NCBI RefSeq assembly: GCF_014705615.1
Contig: NZ_JACXJA010000001.1
Location: 275,616-339,615 of the forward strand
Reading direction: 5' to 3'
Source of the DNA: Paenibacillus oceani
GTDB taxonomy: Bacteria > Bacillota > Bacilli > Paenibacillales > NBRC-103111
Length of the DNA: 64,000 bases
The notes beneath the pieces are model-generated. The model ran no database searches. It was not told where the DNA came from and saw nothing but the letters and a program-made list of their open reading frames with translations. Made by a program: the position numbers and the translations under genes. Position 1 is the first letter of the stretch, and each line of letters opens with the position of its first letter. Positions 34,063 to 43,190 of this stretch are shown here, in pieces.

Positions 34063-35706
34063 TTACTTTTTGGATTTGTACCATTCGTTCACTTCTTTGG
34101 TCATCGCATCGCCGCCGAGCTTCTTCCATTCTTCTATGAATTTATCGAACTCGTCGACCGATACTTGATTCATTATAATTTTGAAGAACACTTCGTCCCG
34201 CTTCTTGAGCAGAATCTCCTGCCTGTCCGCCATCGTCGGGGTCGGCGCGCCGTAGAACTTGTTTTGCAAATACTGTTTGTTCTTCTGGATGGACGGCACC
34301 AGCGAATACGCCCCGTTCGGACCGGAGATCAAATATTCCCACCACATGGTCGTATCGCCGTTCACATACTTCATCGCACGCTCATACCGCGTTCTTTGAT
34401 CCTTCGTCTCCAGAATGCCCGAGTCTTTGTTCGCGATCGCCTTCGGCAGCACTTCCCCGTTATTGTCCATCTGCTTGCCTACGCGAAGCGGGCTGAGCAG
34501 CCAGTAGTTGTTGCCCTTCTCTACGCGGTCTTTGCCGTACTCGTATACTTTCTGCTCCTCCGTCGGATGGTTGTCGACCGCAATCCAGTGGTTCAGCAGC
34601 TTGATAACGCCTTCCGGATGCTTCGCTTTTTTGGAGATCACGTAATATTCGTCCACACCGAGCCCGATTTGCGATAAAGCGGGGCTGCTGTCCACGGATG
34701 GGATCGGGAACGCGCCCCACTCCTGCACCACTTTGCCGTCCTTCACTGCGCCTTTGGCGAGCTGGGCCGGCGTCCAGGACGCCCCGTACACCATGCCGAT
34801 GCTGTTGTTATAGACGAGCTCCGCTTCTTTCTCCACGTCTTTTACCGAAAATTCGGGATCGATCAAGCCTTTCTTGAACATCTCCTGCAGCGCGGCCAGC
34901 GCCTGCTTCACTTGCGGCTGGATATCGCTGTTCATCAGTCCGCCGCGGCCGTCGTCGATCCAAATATTTTCATAGGCATGGTAGCCGTTAAGGAACGCCC
35001 GCAGTCCGGTTACCCCCGTGTCGCTATTGAACGGATTTTTACTAACCGCTAATCCGTACGACTTGCCCGTGCCGCCCGGGTCTTGCGTTTTGAACGCTTC
35101 GGCGATCTTCATAAAATCCGCCATCGTCTTCGGCTCGGGCAGGTTCAGCTTTTTCAGCCAATCCGTGCGCACATACAGGAACTGGTAGTTATACGGATTA
35201 TAAGAGCTCGGAATCCCCATCAGCTTGTTGCCGAACATGGCCGTCTTCATCTGAGTGCCGCCGTCCATCGTCAGAAACTTCTTCGTTTCCTCCGACGCAT
35301 GCTTGTTGTACACTTCCGTCAGATCTAGGATCATATCCGCTTCGGTCAGCTCTTTTAATTGGGTCGCGTTCACCAGCAGAAAGTCCGGAAGATCGTCGGA
35401 GGCGATTGTGATTTTCACCTTTTCCTTGAACTGGCTCGTATCTGCGATCCATTTGTTCGTTATTTTGACGCCGATATCTTTCTCGTACGCATCGTACACG
35501 GCGTTTTTCTGAAAGCTCTCGCCCGGATCGAACTTCAAGTACGGATCGCTTGGCGACACCGTCGATACCTCGATCACTTTGCTACCTTGTTCGGATGTAG
35601 CGTTATCCGGCTGGTTTTGCGTTTCTTTGGCGTCTTTGCTGCATGCGGTCATCGCCAGGCAAAGCGCCAAAGCGCCGAACGAAAGTGCCTTCGTTTTCTT
35701 GTTCAT
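34063..35706 (-). CDS. Extracellular solute-binding lipoprotein (LplA type)
   Basis: This 547-residue lipoprotein is long, as usual for LplA relatives. The lipobox ends in C22 (AMTAC), followed by a charged linker. Conserved pieces include 'DLPDFLLVNATQLKELTEAD', 'GNKLMGIPSSYNPYNYQFLY', 'LYVRTDWLKKLNLPEPKTMA' and 'WIDDGRGGLMNSDIQPQVKQ'. It binds a complex carbohydrate outside the membrane and delivers it to the two permeases encoded downstream. GGAGGGG lies before the ATG. As first gene of the operon it carries the regulated promoter, presumably in 35,707-36,179. The ligand is unknown; the divergent discoidin-domain protein hints at a polysaccharide. Confidence 0.93.
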   Translation of the reverse strand: MNKKTKALSFGALALCLAMTACSKDAKETQNQPDNATSEQGSKVIEVSTVSPSDPYLKFDPGESFQKNAVYDAYEKDIGVKITNKWIADTSQFKEKVKITIASDDLPDFLLVNATQLKELTEADMILDLTEVYNKHASEETKKFLTMDGGTQMKTAMFGNKLMGIPSSYNPYNYQFLYVRTDWLKKLNLPEPKTMADFMKIAEAFKTQDPGGTGKSYGLAVSKNPFNSDTGVTGLRAFLNGYHAYENIWIDDGRGGLMNSDIQPQVKQALAALQEMFKKGLIDPEFSVKDVEKEAELVYNNSIGMVYGASWTPAQLAKGAVKDGKVVQEWGAFPIPSVDSSPALSQIGLGVDEYYVISKKAKHPEGVIKLLNHWIAVDNHPTEEQKVYEYGKDRVEKGNNYWLLSPLRVGKQMDNNGEVLPKAIANKDSGILETKDQRTRYERAMKYVNGDTTMWWEYLISGPNGAYSLVPSIQKNKQYLQNKFYGAPTPTMADRQEILLKKRDEVFFKIIMNQVSVDEFDKFIEEWKKLGGDAMTKEVNEWYKSKK

Positions 35707-36179
35707 ACTACCCCTCCATTTTATCTAACAGCCGTCCGGACTGTTGTTCCTGCTGTCCGTTAACCGGTTCCGAAGCACCGCCGCTTTCGTGCAGCGTCTT
35801 CCTAATTCAAGTATAGGTAGAGGACTGACCTGCAACCATATACTAGTCTTTACTTCGATATACACCTCTTGACGTGGAGGCACTCCGTTTGGAAGCACGG
35901 CCCCTGTTCATGCCGGCCCGCCGGGAGCAGGTAAACAAATGTATACGAAAGTCATAACTTATCTCTTTTGAAAGAATGGCCGCTTTTTTTATTCTTACAG
36001 TAAGAAGATTCCTGGATGCTTCGATCCTTATAGGGAAGGAATCGTGCGGAAAGGAGGCATTTTCGGTTCGCAATAAGCTGGAGCTCAAAAGGACGTAACC
36101 CGCAACGCCTGAAAATGTAAGCGATTTACCCTTGTATGGCTAAGGCTGCACTCCCCAAATATGGAAAGGAGCTGGATTT
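35707..36179. other. Divergent regulatory gap between the ABC operon and the DUF4855 gene
   Basis: No gene is seen. A weak cre-like palindrome TGTAAGCGATTTACC at 36117-36131 lies 49 bases before the DUF4855 start. On the minus side TATACT near 35802 has only a poorly spaced TTGCAG as -35. This fits promoters that need the YesN-type activator. Confidence 0.4.
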
Positions 36180-38825
36180 ATGAGATGGAAGCAAAAATGG
36201 GCGGCGATCGTGATGACGGCAATTATGTTGTTCACGCTCGTTCCCGCCGTGCAAGCGGAAGAAGTGGCGGTGCCGCCCGGGGTACGGAATCTTGCTTTAG
36301 GACTGGATTATACATGGTCGGAAGCGCCGGGAGCAACGTATCCGGACACCGGCCGCAAGCTGACGGACGGCCAGTACGGCCTGCTGGACAGGCAGGACCC
36401 GGCATGGGTCGGACATGTGAAAGGAAAGACGCGCGAGGTCGTATTCGATCTGGGCGAGAAAAAGTCGGTCTCGGCCGTCAAAGCCCGGTTTCTGCAGGAT
36501 TGGCCGACGAATTCGATCCTCGTGCCTTTGTCGGTTTCGATGTACGTCTCCGACGACAAGACAAATTGGGGCGCGCTTTCCCATCAGGCTACCAGGCTGT
36601 TGTGGGGCGACGGACCGCCCAGACAAGAAACCTTTGAATGGGACGGAAGCAGAGACGGAATCCTTAGCGGCGATTCCGGTGCTCAACTGGCATACGCCCG
36701 CTATGTGAAGGTGACGTTTCCGATGCATACCCGGGCTTGGACGCTGATCGATGAGGTGGAAATCTGGGGGGCGGACGGCAAACGGGAAGGCGCGGTAACC
36801 ATACCCGCCGATCCGGTAGGTCTCTTGCAGCCGGGAGCAGCGACGGGCGGCATTCACCATCTGGGCCTGCTCTATAACGGACACTACCCGAACAACAAGG
36901 GCGACTGGACGAAAGAACGGATCATCCCCAATATCAGCTATGTGAATCAAGCCGGGGAGCCGGTGGACAGGCTATTTGACGGAGTGCTTTATCTCGGCCT
37001 GACTTCGCCCACGGGGCGGGGATTCGACGGAAGAGCCAATCTGGAGGATTGGACGTGGTATCTGGATAAGACGTTCGCCGCGAACGGCGATATGCAGCAG
37101 CTAAATGAAGCGGCCAAGGAAGTCGGGATCAAGCTGGGGCAGCCCGGCCTGAAGGAAAAAGTCGTCTTGATGATTCCCGACCCGGGCGAGGGGTTGGACC
37201 AGTTCGGCGTGGTGAACGGCGAATCGTTAAGCTTTAACGCTTCCACCGTCGGTGAAGCGAAGGCGCTCGCCAATCGGGTGAAGGCGGTGCAGTGGTGGCT
37301 GGATCAAGTGAAGACCCGATGGGAGCAGGCGGGCTATTCCCATCTACAGCTTGTTGGGATGTACTGGCTGGAAGAGCAGATCAGCACAAGCGCGACAGGG
37401 CCGGATCTGCTTCGTTCGGTGGGCGCGCAGGTTCATGCGATGGATTTGAAATTTTTCTGGATCCCGCATTTCCTGGCTTACAAAAGCTTCATGTGGAAAG
37501 AGGTTGGGATTGACGCCGTAGCGTTCCAGCCGAACTATTTCTTCGAGGAGATGGACTACGACCGTCTGGAGGATACCGCCAACACCGCCAAGCGGTACGG
37601 GATGTCTCTGGAGCTGGAGTTTGACGACCGGATGCTGACGGACGGCGTATTTCGCGAGCGGTATATCGATTATTTGAACAGCGGCGTGGACACCGGCCTG
37701 ATGCAGAGCGGGTTCAAAGCTTACTACCAAGGCAACGATGCCGTTTATAATACCGCGGTAAGCACAGACCCGGCCAACCGTGTTTTGTATGATTGGCTGT
37801 ACCAGTTCGTCAAAGGAACGTATGTGAAAAACGACGCCCTCCCGCCGGAAGCCAAGGTGCTGATGAACGGCAGACCGCTCCAAAGCGGAGTCGCCGTACA
37901 GGTACCGGATACGGAGCCGGTTCAGTTTACATGGAGCGTTCCGAATGACGACGGCAGCGGGGTGACAAAAGTAACAGCCACCTTTGACGGCAAGCCGTAC
38001 ACCCAAGGAACCGCTCTGAACTTGGCCGGAAAGCTGGGCAAGCACGAACTGATCGTCACCGTGACGGCGGGCAAGTCGCGGAAAACATCGTATGTCATCG
38101 AAACGGCCGCCAGCCCGGACAACATGAAGTCGCAGGTCAACCGGTTCGTGACGGAAAACCAGATTACCCATGCGAAGGCGGCCCGCGCTCTCCTTCACGA
38201 TCTGGACATGATGAAGCAGTTCGAGCAGAAAAACCGGTCTCATTTCGAGAAATATGTAAAAGAGTTCAATGCCAAGCTGGAAATCATGAAGGACCACCAA
38301 TTGATCGCAGCCGGGGCGTACGGCACATTGAAGGAAGGCGTTTACTCCCTGATCGGGAATCTGGCGCAGGACCAAGCCGCGGAAGCCTCTTCGGTGGAAG
38401 CGGACAAACCCGACTACGCCGCCGGTAAAGCGGTTGACGGCTTCCCGGCCACCCGATGGGCGAGCGAATACCGGGACGATACCTGGTTCCAGGTCGATCT
38501 CGGCAAACGGACAACAATCGATACGATCACGATCGATTGGGAGTACGCCCGCGCGAACACGTTCCAACTGCTGGTCTCCACCGACAAGCAGAATTGGACC
38601 CCGGTCGTGCAGGCGAATAACGGAATCCTCACCGCCCATGACGGCAAACAAACGGTTCCGTTCGACCCGGTGCAAGCCCGGTATGTGAAGTTCCAAGGCA
38701 TTCAAAGAGCGACCGGATACGGGTATTCCTTCTATGAGTTCGGCGTGTATCACCTCGATGGGGGGAAGGGAAAGCTTCGAGGGTTGTTGGAGTTTGAAGG
38801 GGAAGCTGTCGGGAATTTGGATTAA
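36180..38825 (+). CDS. Secreted DUF4855 protein flanked by two discoidin (F5/8 type C) domains
   Basis: This 881-residue exported protein has a signal peptide (1-26, VPAVQA). A first galactose-binding-like domain follows (about 35-198; 'KLTDGQYGLLDRQDPAWVGH', 'ARYVKVTFPMHTRAWTLIDE'). The DUF4855 domain (about 220-545) has 'IHHLGLLYNGHYPNNKGDWT', 'LFDGVLYLGLTSPTGRGFDG' and 'FFWIPHFLAY', and resembles a TIM-barrel glycoside-hydrolase-like fold. Next are an Ig-like piece and a helical linker (650-720). A second F5/8C domain (about 725-855) has 'DDTWFQVDLGKRTTIDTITI'. It probably acts on or binds an extracellular polysaccharide taken up by the divergent ABC system. AAAGGAGC precedes the ATG. Enzymatic activity is unproven for this family. 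Confidence 0.87.
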   Translation: MRWKQKWAAIVMTAIMLFTLVPAVQAEEVAVPPGVRNLALGLDYTWSEAPGATYPDTGRKLTDGQYGLLDRQDPAWVGHVKGKTREVVFDLGEKKSVSAVKARFLQDWPTNSILVPLSVSMYVSDDKTNWGALSHQATRLLWGDGPPRQETFEWDGSRDGILSGDSGAQLAYARYVKVTFPMHTRAWTLIDEVEIWGADGKREGAVTIPADPVGLLQPGAATGGIHHLGLLYNGHYPNNKGDWTKERIIPNISYVNQAGEPVDRLFDGVLYLGLTSPTGRGFDGRANLEDWTWYLDKTFAANGDMQQLNEAAKEVGIKLGQPGLKEKVVLMIPDPGEGLDQFGVVNGESLSFNASTVGEAKALANRVKAVQWWLDQVKTRWEQAGYSHLQLVGMYWLEEQISTSATGPDLLRSVGAQVHAMDLKFFWIPHFLAYKSFMWKEVGIDAVAFQPNYFFEEMDYDRLEDTANTAKRYGMSLELEFDDRMLTDGVFRERYIDYLNSGVDTGLMQSGFKAYYQGNDAVYNTAVSTDPANRVLYDWLYQFVKGTYVKNDALPPEAKVLMNGRPLQSGVAVQVPDTEPVQFTWSVPNDDGSGVTKVTATFDGKPYTQGTALNLAGKLGKHELIVTVTAGKSRKTSYVIETAASPDNMKSQVNRFVTENQITHAKAARALLHDLDMMKQFEQKNRSHFEKYVKEFNAKLEIMKDHQLIAAGAYGTLKEGVYSLIGNLAQDQAAEASSVEADKPDYAAGKAVDGFPATRWASEYRDDTWFQVDLGKRTTIDTITIDWEYARANTFQLLVSTDKQNWTPVVQANNGILTAHDGKQTVPFDPVQARYVKFQGIQRATGYGYSFYEFGVYHLDGGKGKLRGLLEFEGEAVGNLD

Positions 38826-38901
38826 ATGTTCTTAGTTGTAGGCGGATGGCTTAGGTGCCGCAGGTAGGATATTGGGCGGCTTAGACGCCGGTTTACGTTG
38901 G

Positions 38902-38929
38902 CTTGCAGGGGAGCTTGCTCCCCTGCAAG
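38902..38929 (+). terminator. Hairpin terminator after the DUF4855 gene
   Basis: An 11-bp perfect stem CTTGCAGGGGA (38902-38912) / TCCCCTGCAAG (38919-38929) is followed by ATTGTATG, only moderately U-rich. Confidence 0.6.
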
Positions 38930-38940
38930 ATTGTATGTCC

Positions 38941-38969
38941 GTGACTATAGTCCGTAGACTATTTGTCAC
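38941..38969. promoter_or_regulatory. Nested palindrome, likely operator of the XRE regulator
   Basis: GTGAC-t-ATAGTC-cgta-GACTAT-tt-GTCAC is a two-tier inverted repeat (outer 5 bp, inner 6 bp) 38 bases before the XRE start. This is the expected size and place for autoregulation by a dimeric Cro/CI-type protein. Confidence 0.55.
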
Positions 38970-39006
38970 ATGTTTAAAAATAATAAAGCTCAAGGAGTGA
39001 TGATCC

Positions 39007-39228
39007 TTGAGCATCGAGGTTGTTTTCGGTCAACAATTACGAAAAATTCGCGAAGAGCGGAAGTTAAGCCAAGAAGAACTCGCTTTTCTGGCCAAGCTCG
39101 ACCGGACTTATATCAGCTTGCTGGAGCGTGGCAAACGCCGCCCTACGCTCAACACTATTTTTGCATTGGCCGGGCAGTTGAATATCGCTCCTTCTGAAAT
39201 GGTTCGACTGGTTGAGGAGCAGATTTAA
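39007..39228 (+). CDS. Small XRE-family (Cro/CI-type) DNA-binding protein
   Basis: The 73-residue protein is almost entirely one helix-turn-helix domain: 'FGQQLRKIREERKLSQEELA', 'FLAKLDRTYISLLERGKRRP', ending 'SEMVRLVEEQI'. The start codon is TTG with AGGAGTGATG just before it. It likely represses its own promoter through the palindrome at 38941-38969. Its stop overlaps that of the convergent DMT transporter by four bases. Such solitary short XRE proteins are often remnants of phage or restriction-modification modules, but no partner gene is beside it. Confidence 0.88.
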   Translation: MSIEVVFGQQLRKIREERKLSQEELAFLAKLDRTYISLLERGKRRPTLNTIFALAGQLNIAPSEMVRLVEEQI

Positions 39229-40190
39229 GGAAAAGTTTCGCTCTTCTGCTCCATACCTCTCTGCATCTCGTTCGCCTGCGTCCGGCCGGCCTTCCCGCCA
39301 AAATAATTGACCCCTACACTACCTGCTAATATCAATAGGGTGCCGATCAAGTGCGTAAGGGTAAAGCTGTTCTGATTAAAAATAACGCCTGCAATCACGG
39401 TAACGACCATCGTAAGCCCGCCTAGCGCTGACACGGAAGAGATTTGGATTTGGGAGCATGCATAATTGTTGATGGCCGTAGCTGCGAGTGAACAGATCCA
39501 TGCAAGGAACAAGAGGCCGCTCAAAATGCCGAAATCGCCCAAAGGAACGAAATATCGGTCCAAACTCCCTTCAAGCGCATGCTTGAACAAATTAATAAGA
39601 TTGAATACGATGGCCGAGGCGAAGCTCATAAATGCTGTAATTTCCATGGAGCTGAAGGAAGCCGAGGCTTTGCGCGAAAAGGCGAGAAACAGACTTCCGC
39701 TTACTACCGCCAGCAGCAGGAATACAATTCCCATCCATTCGCTGCTTCCTCCTTGTGTTGAAGTAAAGAGAACAATGATGACCGCCCCCAATATCCCCAA
39801 ACCTAAGAATAGCTTCTGCAGCAAGGTCGTTCTTTCCCGCAAAATGAGACTTTCCGTGATGAGGGCAGCCAGCGGCATCAAGGCTAAAATAATGCCGGCC
39901 ATTACCGTGGAAGTTCGCTGAATCCCCAACGTCTCGAACAAAAAATATCCAATCGGCTCAAAAATAGATACCAGCAGCAGCATTTTTATTGATTTCCGTT
40001 GAAAACGAAGCTTGATGATGCCAAGCCGGACTAACACAAGAATGCCAAGTGCGCTTAAAAGGAAACGCAGGGCCAATACATCTAAGACCCCGATATTTTG
40101 CAGCAGTTTGCCAAGCCACAGAACAGATAGTCCATAGATGAAAGCCTTCACAACCAAAAGGACATAAACAACCCATTTCTCCGCCTGCAT
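39225..40190 (-). CDS. EamA/DMT-superfamily transporter
   Basis: This 321-residue membrane protein has ten predicted helices in two EamA repeats. The first ends near 'PLAALITESLILRERTTLLQ' and the second carries 'ISSVSALGGLTMVVTVIAGV' and 'LTHLIGTLLILAGSVGVNYF'. It likely exports an amino acid, nucleoside or other metabolite. The ATG at 40190 is chosen, with GGAG seven bases upstream; the frame is open back to 40289 but the extension runs into the operator palindrome. It is divergent from a GntR/FCD regulator and shares a 32-bp palindromic operator with it, so it is probably the regulator's target. Confidence 0.9.
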   Translation of the reverse strand: MQAEKWVVYVLLVVKAFIYGLSVLWLGKLLQNIGVLDVLALRFLLSALGILVLVRLGIIKLRFQRKSIKMLLLVSIFEPIGYFLFETLGIQRTSTVMAGIILALMPLAALITESLILRERTTLLQKLFLGLGILGAVIIVLFTSTQGGSSEWMGIVFLLLAVVSGSLFLAFSRKASASFSSMEITAFMSFASAIVFNLINLFKHALEGSLDRYFVPLGDFGILSGLLFLAWICSLAATAINNYACSQIQISSVSALGGLTMVVTVIAGVIFNQNSFTLTHLIGTLLILAGSVGVNYFGGKAGRTQANEMQRGMEQKSETFP

Positions 40191-40274
40191 ATGTACGCTC
40201 CTCGCCAAATTCGACCCAGCATCCTTCCGTCGGGCCGCGCGTCCTTGTAAAAAAGGTTGGGACTTACTTTGCGC

Positions 40275-40306
40275 AAAATTGTAGAACAATATTGTTCTAC
40301 AATTTT
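40275..40306. promoter_or_regulatory. 32-bp perfect palindrome, operator for the divergent GntR/FCD regulator
   Basis: AAAATTGTAGAACAAT is followed at once by its exact reverse complement. Each half contains a match to the GntR/FadR-subfamily box TNGTNNNACNA (TTGTAGAACAA and TTGTTCTACAA). It lies in the shared control region of the transporter and regulator genes. Confidence 0.75.
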
Positions 40307-40404
40307 ATTTTAGAAGAAGCTGCCGTTTTCGTCAACTGAAGATGTGGATCATGCTGGAAGCAAAGTAGTATAATGAAGCCACGTCTCCATGCAAGGGGGT
40401 CATT

Positions 40405-41112
40405 ATGACACAATCGGAAAAGTCGTCTATGGAGCAAGTCATATATGAGGATTTGAAGCAAGCGATTTTGAAGCGCAAGCTCCGTCCCGGGACACAGCTG
40501 TTGGAAACCATAATTTCGGAACGGATGCAGGTTAGCAGGACTCCTATTCGGGCAGCGCTGCGCAAATTGGCGCAGGAGGGGCTGATCGACCTCGTTCCGA
40601 ATCGCGGCGCTTTTGTCATTCAGCCTTCGCAAGAGGAAATTCAGGAAGCGTACCAGATGCGCGCCAAGCTTGAGCTGATGGGGCTCGAGCTGGGGGCCGG
40701 CCAATTTACCGAGGCGGACTTTCAGCGGATGGAAGAGGCCTGCCATGACGAAACAGCCGCATTGGGGCAGAGCGATGTGCTAGCTTACCTCGCGGCAAAC
40801 AAAGCGTTTCATCATACCCTTGTCAGCAGGAGCGGCAATCGTTTCTTGGTAAGTATGACCGATCAGTTATTGGATAAGACGAGTATATATGTCATGTTGT
40901 ACGATCTCTTCTATGATCGGCAATATCGCGCAGATCTGGACCCGATCCCGACAGGCGCACAACAACATAGATCGATTTTAGCTGCGCTGCGTGCTGGAGA
41001 TGTGGATCAAGCCTCTAAACGATTGGAAGAGCACATTATGGAGTCTGTCGCGGGGCTGAAGACGACCCGTCCCGGTTATTTGGGGCTGGACGAGCTTTGG
41101 AGAGATTCGTAG
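40405..41112 (+). CDS. GntR-family regulator with FCD effector domain
   Basis: This 235-residue transcription factor has an N-terminal winged helix (about 10-75, 'IYEDLKQAILKRKLRPGTQL', 'ISERMQVSRTPIRAALRKLA') and a helical FCD ligand-binding domain (85-220, with metal/ligand-binding residues in 'YLAANKAFHHTLVSRSGNRF' and the His of 'EHIMESV'). It probably represses the divergent DMT transporter and itself through the palindrome at 40275-40306, releasing DNA when an acidic metabolite binds. A G-rich site (GGGGG) seven bases before the ATG serves as ribosome binding site. The effector is unknown. Confidence 0.92.
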   Translation: MTQSEKSSMEQVIYEDLKQAILKRKLRPGTQLLETIISERMQVSRTPIRAALRKLAQEGLIDLVPNRGAFVIQPSQEEIQEAYQMRAKLELMGLELGAGQFTEADFQRMEEACHDETAALGQSDVLAYLAANKAFHHTLVSRSGNRFLVSMTDQLLDKTSIYVMLYDLFYDRQYRADLDPIPTGAQQHRSILAALRAGDVDQASKRLEEHIMESVAGLKTTRPGYLGLDELWRDS

Positions 41113-41201
41113 ATGTGCTGAAGGATGGATCGTTAGGGCGCTTTCAAGCGAATAAGAGCTTCTGGCACCCGCTATTTTCGGCCTATCCGAAAAACTAAAG
41201 C

Positions 41202-41344
41202 GAATAAAGGCGGTTTGCACCCCTTATTTCAGCCAACTACTGGGGTCTGCCCCTGTATAGCGGATTTTAGGAGCTCCAAACCGCTCCTATTCCCCCGTCC
41301 AAGCGGTTTTCGGACGGAATAGGAGGTACAAACCACTCTTATTT
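41202..41344. repeat. 143-bp dispersed intergenic repeat, copy B
   Basis: Second copy of the element at 5998-6140, same length and orientation. It begins GAATAAAGGCGGTTTG and has the inner inverted units CCAAACCGCTCCTATTC and TACAAACCACTCTTATTT. Paired changes between the copies within stems would be expected if RNA or cruciform structure matters. It contains no gene. Confidence 0.8.
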
Positions 41345-41427
41345 GCCCGTTCCCTCTTGCCCACAACCAGAGGACACAGGGCCGAACCGCCACGATGAAC
41401 GGTCTGCGACACATCATGGTTTTACTT

Positions 41428-41461
41428 ATAAAAGCCCCCAAACCAAGTGGTTTGGAGGCTC
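41428..41461 (-). terminator. Terminator of the beta-helix/FN3/discoidin gene
   Basis: On the minus strand AGCC-CCAAACC pairs with GGTTTGG-GGGCT and TTTTAT follows, 35 bases after the stop at 41496. Confidence 0.85.
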
Positions 41462-41495
41462 TACTTCTATTCACACACACGCTCTAAACACACCT

Positions 41496-43190
41496 TCACC
41501 TGCCCCACACTTCCACTTCCGTGTAGCTGTTCCATGCGTTCGACGTATTGCCATGACCGACCAGTCGGACATAACGAGCTGTGGTATCGGTCACGTCGAA
41601 GGTTTGCAGGTTATTGTTTCGGGCGTTTTGCAATCCGGTTTGAAGCGTCGTCCAGGTTGTGCCATTCTCGGAGATTTGGATATCGAACGTAAAGGTCCGG
41701 TCTGTGGCGTTATAAAATGCGATTTTCACCAAAGCTACGGTTTTGCCCGAACCGAGATCGAATCGAATCCACGCTCCGTCGCCTTCGCCGGACCAACGTG
41801 TGCTCAAGCTGCCGTCCACCGCTCTCGCCGGCACGTTCGAGTCGGACGTGCTTGCCGTCACATTCGCCGCAGGAACGGGGAGTTTCGCATCGACCGGTGT
41901 CGGGGTGCCCGCCTCGGTGGTAGCCGAAGCTGTGGCGCTCGCCGCCGATTCGTTATTTGCCGCATCTTTCGCTTTCACATAGTAGCTGTACGTGGTGCTT
42001 GCCGTTAACCCGATATCGGATGCAAACGTACCTGCAACATTTTTCAGCAAAGTGCCGTTTCGGTACACGTCATAACCGGTAACTCCGACATTGTCGGTGG
42101 AAGCGTTCCAGCTCAGGTTGATTTGGCTGCCGGATACGGCCGTAGCTGTCAAACCTGTCGGCGCGCTAGGCGCAATCGTATCGCTTCCGGTACAGCTCGT
42201 ATACGTAGTAACCGCTCCGGTATACATATTGCCGGACGGGGTCCGGGTATTATTGCAGACCGTGGCCGACCCCGCTTTGACGTTGACGACGTAGCCGGTG
42301 GTATTGTTCAGATCGACCGTATTCTGATAGATGTCGTTATTGTATCCCCATCCCGGGGACTTCTCGTTCGTCTGGAACGCATCGTTAATATTGGCGTTGT
42401 TGTTCCGGTAACCGATGTTATACCGAATGATGCTGTCATTGCCCTTGATATCGATGAAGCTGTCCGCCGCGTTCGCACCGGAAATGCCGGTTCCGTCAAA
42501 CGTATTGCCCTCGACGATCGTCCCCGTTGCCCCTTCTTTAATATCAATCGATTCGGCCCGTACATTCGGACCGATGACATTATTTTGGATCACATTGTGA
42601 TCCGTTTCCTTAATAAAGCTCCCCCATTTGCCGACATCCGAACCGACGTAGACGCCTTCGCCGTATTGCGGATTTACCGTTCCGGTATCGTAGATGTAGG
42701 AGTTTTGAATCGTATTGTACGAGCTGCCGTCGCGGTAATGAACGGCTTCTTCGCCGATGTGGTACACTTCCACCTGATCGAGTAAAGTATAGTTGGCGTT
42801 GTCGAGGACAATTCCTTTTTTGGCATTGGTAATCTTCACGTTTTGCACAACCCAATAGTCTCCTGTAATATGCAGCGTGTAATTTTTATCCGTTCCGCCG
42901 CCGTCCAGAATCGCTTTGTTGGAATTGTCGGATTGGATCGTGATCGGGTTCGCCGAAGTGCCGTTGGCGCTTGCCACGAATTTACCCGGGAACGTTACTC
43001 CTGCCGCTAATGTAATGACATCGCCAGCTGCAGCATTAGACAAGGCTGAGGTTAAACAAGAAGCCGTACTGCAAGTAATCGAAGCCGCCCTAGCAGTCGT
43101 AGAAAAGGATCCGAGAGATGGCAAAATCATACTCAAGCCAAGTAAGACGGCAATCCCCTTGCCCCGAAACCTATTTTTCATAGATTCCAT
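41496..43190 (-). CDS. Secreted right-handed beta-helix protein with FN3 and discoidin domains
   Basis: This 564-residue exported protein has a signal peptide (about 1-36, TTARAA). A right-handed parallel beta-helix follows (40-335; 'GDVITLAAGVTFPGKFVASA', 'VQNVKITNAKKGIVLDNANY', 'NVIQNNVIGPNVRAESIDIK'), as in polysaccharide lyases and epimerases. Next come a fibronectin type III domain (about 344-430, 'PTGLTATAVSGSQINLSWNA') and a C-terminal F5/8 type C carbohydrate-binding domain (about 440-562, 'DGAWIRFDLGSGKTVALVKI'). It likely binds and perhaps cleaves an extracellular polysaccharide. GGAGG lies nine bases before the ATG. A second, perfect ribosome-binding-like sequence is further up the leader (43241-43252). 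Confidence 0.88.
   Translation of the reverse strand: MESMKNRFRGKGIAVLLGLSMILPSLGSFSTTARAASITCSTASCLTSALSNAAAGDVITLAAGVTFPGKFVASANGTSANPITIQSDNSNKAILDGGGTDKNYTLHITGDYWVVQNVKITNAKKGIVLDNANYTLLDQVEVYHIGEEAVHYRDGSSYNTIQNSYIYDTGTVNPQYGEGVYVGSDVGKWGSFIKETDHNVIQNNVIGPNVRAESIDIKEGATGTIVEGNTFDGTGISGANAADSFIDIKGNDSIIRYNIGYRNNNANINDAFQTNEKSPGWGYNNDIYQNTVDLNNTTGYVVNVKAGSATVCNNTRTPSGNMYTGAVTTYTSCTGSDTIAPSAPTGLTATAVSGSQINLSWNASTDNVGVTGYDVYRNGTLLKNVAGTFASDIGLTASTTYSYYVKAKDAANNESAASATASATTEAGTPTPVDAKLPVPAANVTASTSDSNVPARAVDGSLSTRWSGEGDGAWIRFDLGSGKTVALVKIAFYNATDRTFTFDIQISENGTTWTTLQTGLQNARNNNLQTFDVTDTTARYVRLVGHGNTSNAWNSYTEVEVWGR

Noticed and set aside
35843..36088. 81-codon minus-strand ORF in the divergent gap
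   Set aside because: It lies in a control region and has unusual Ser/Arg-rich composition and no ribosome binding site.
37344..38753. 469-codon open frame on the minus strand
   Set aside because: Antisense to the DUF4855/discoidin gene, which has a signal peptide, clear domains and a ribosome binding site.
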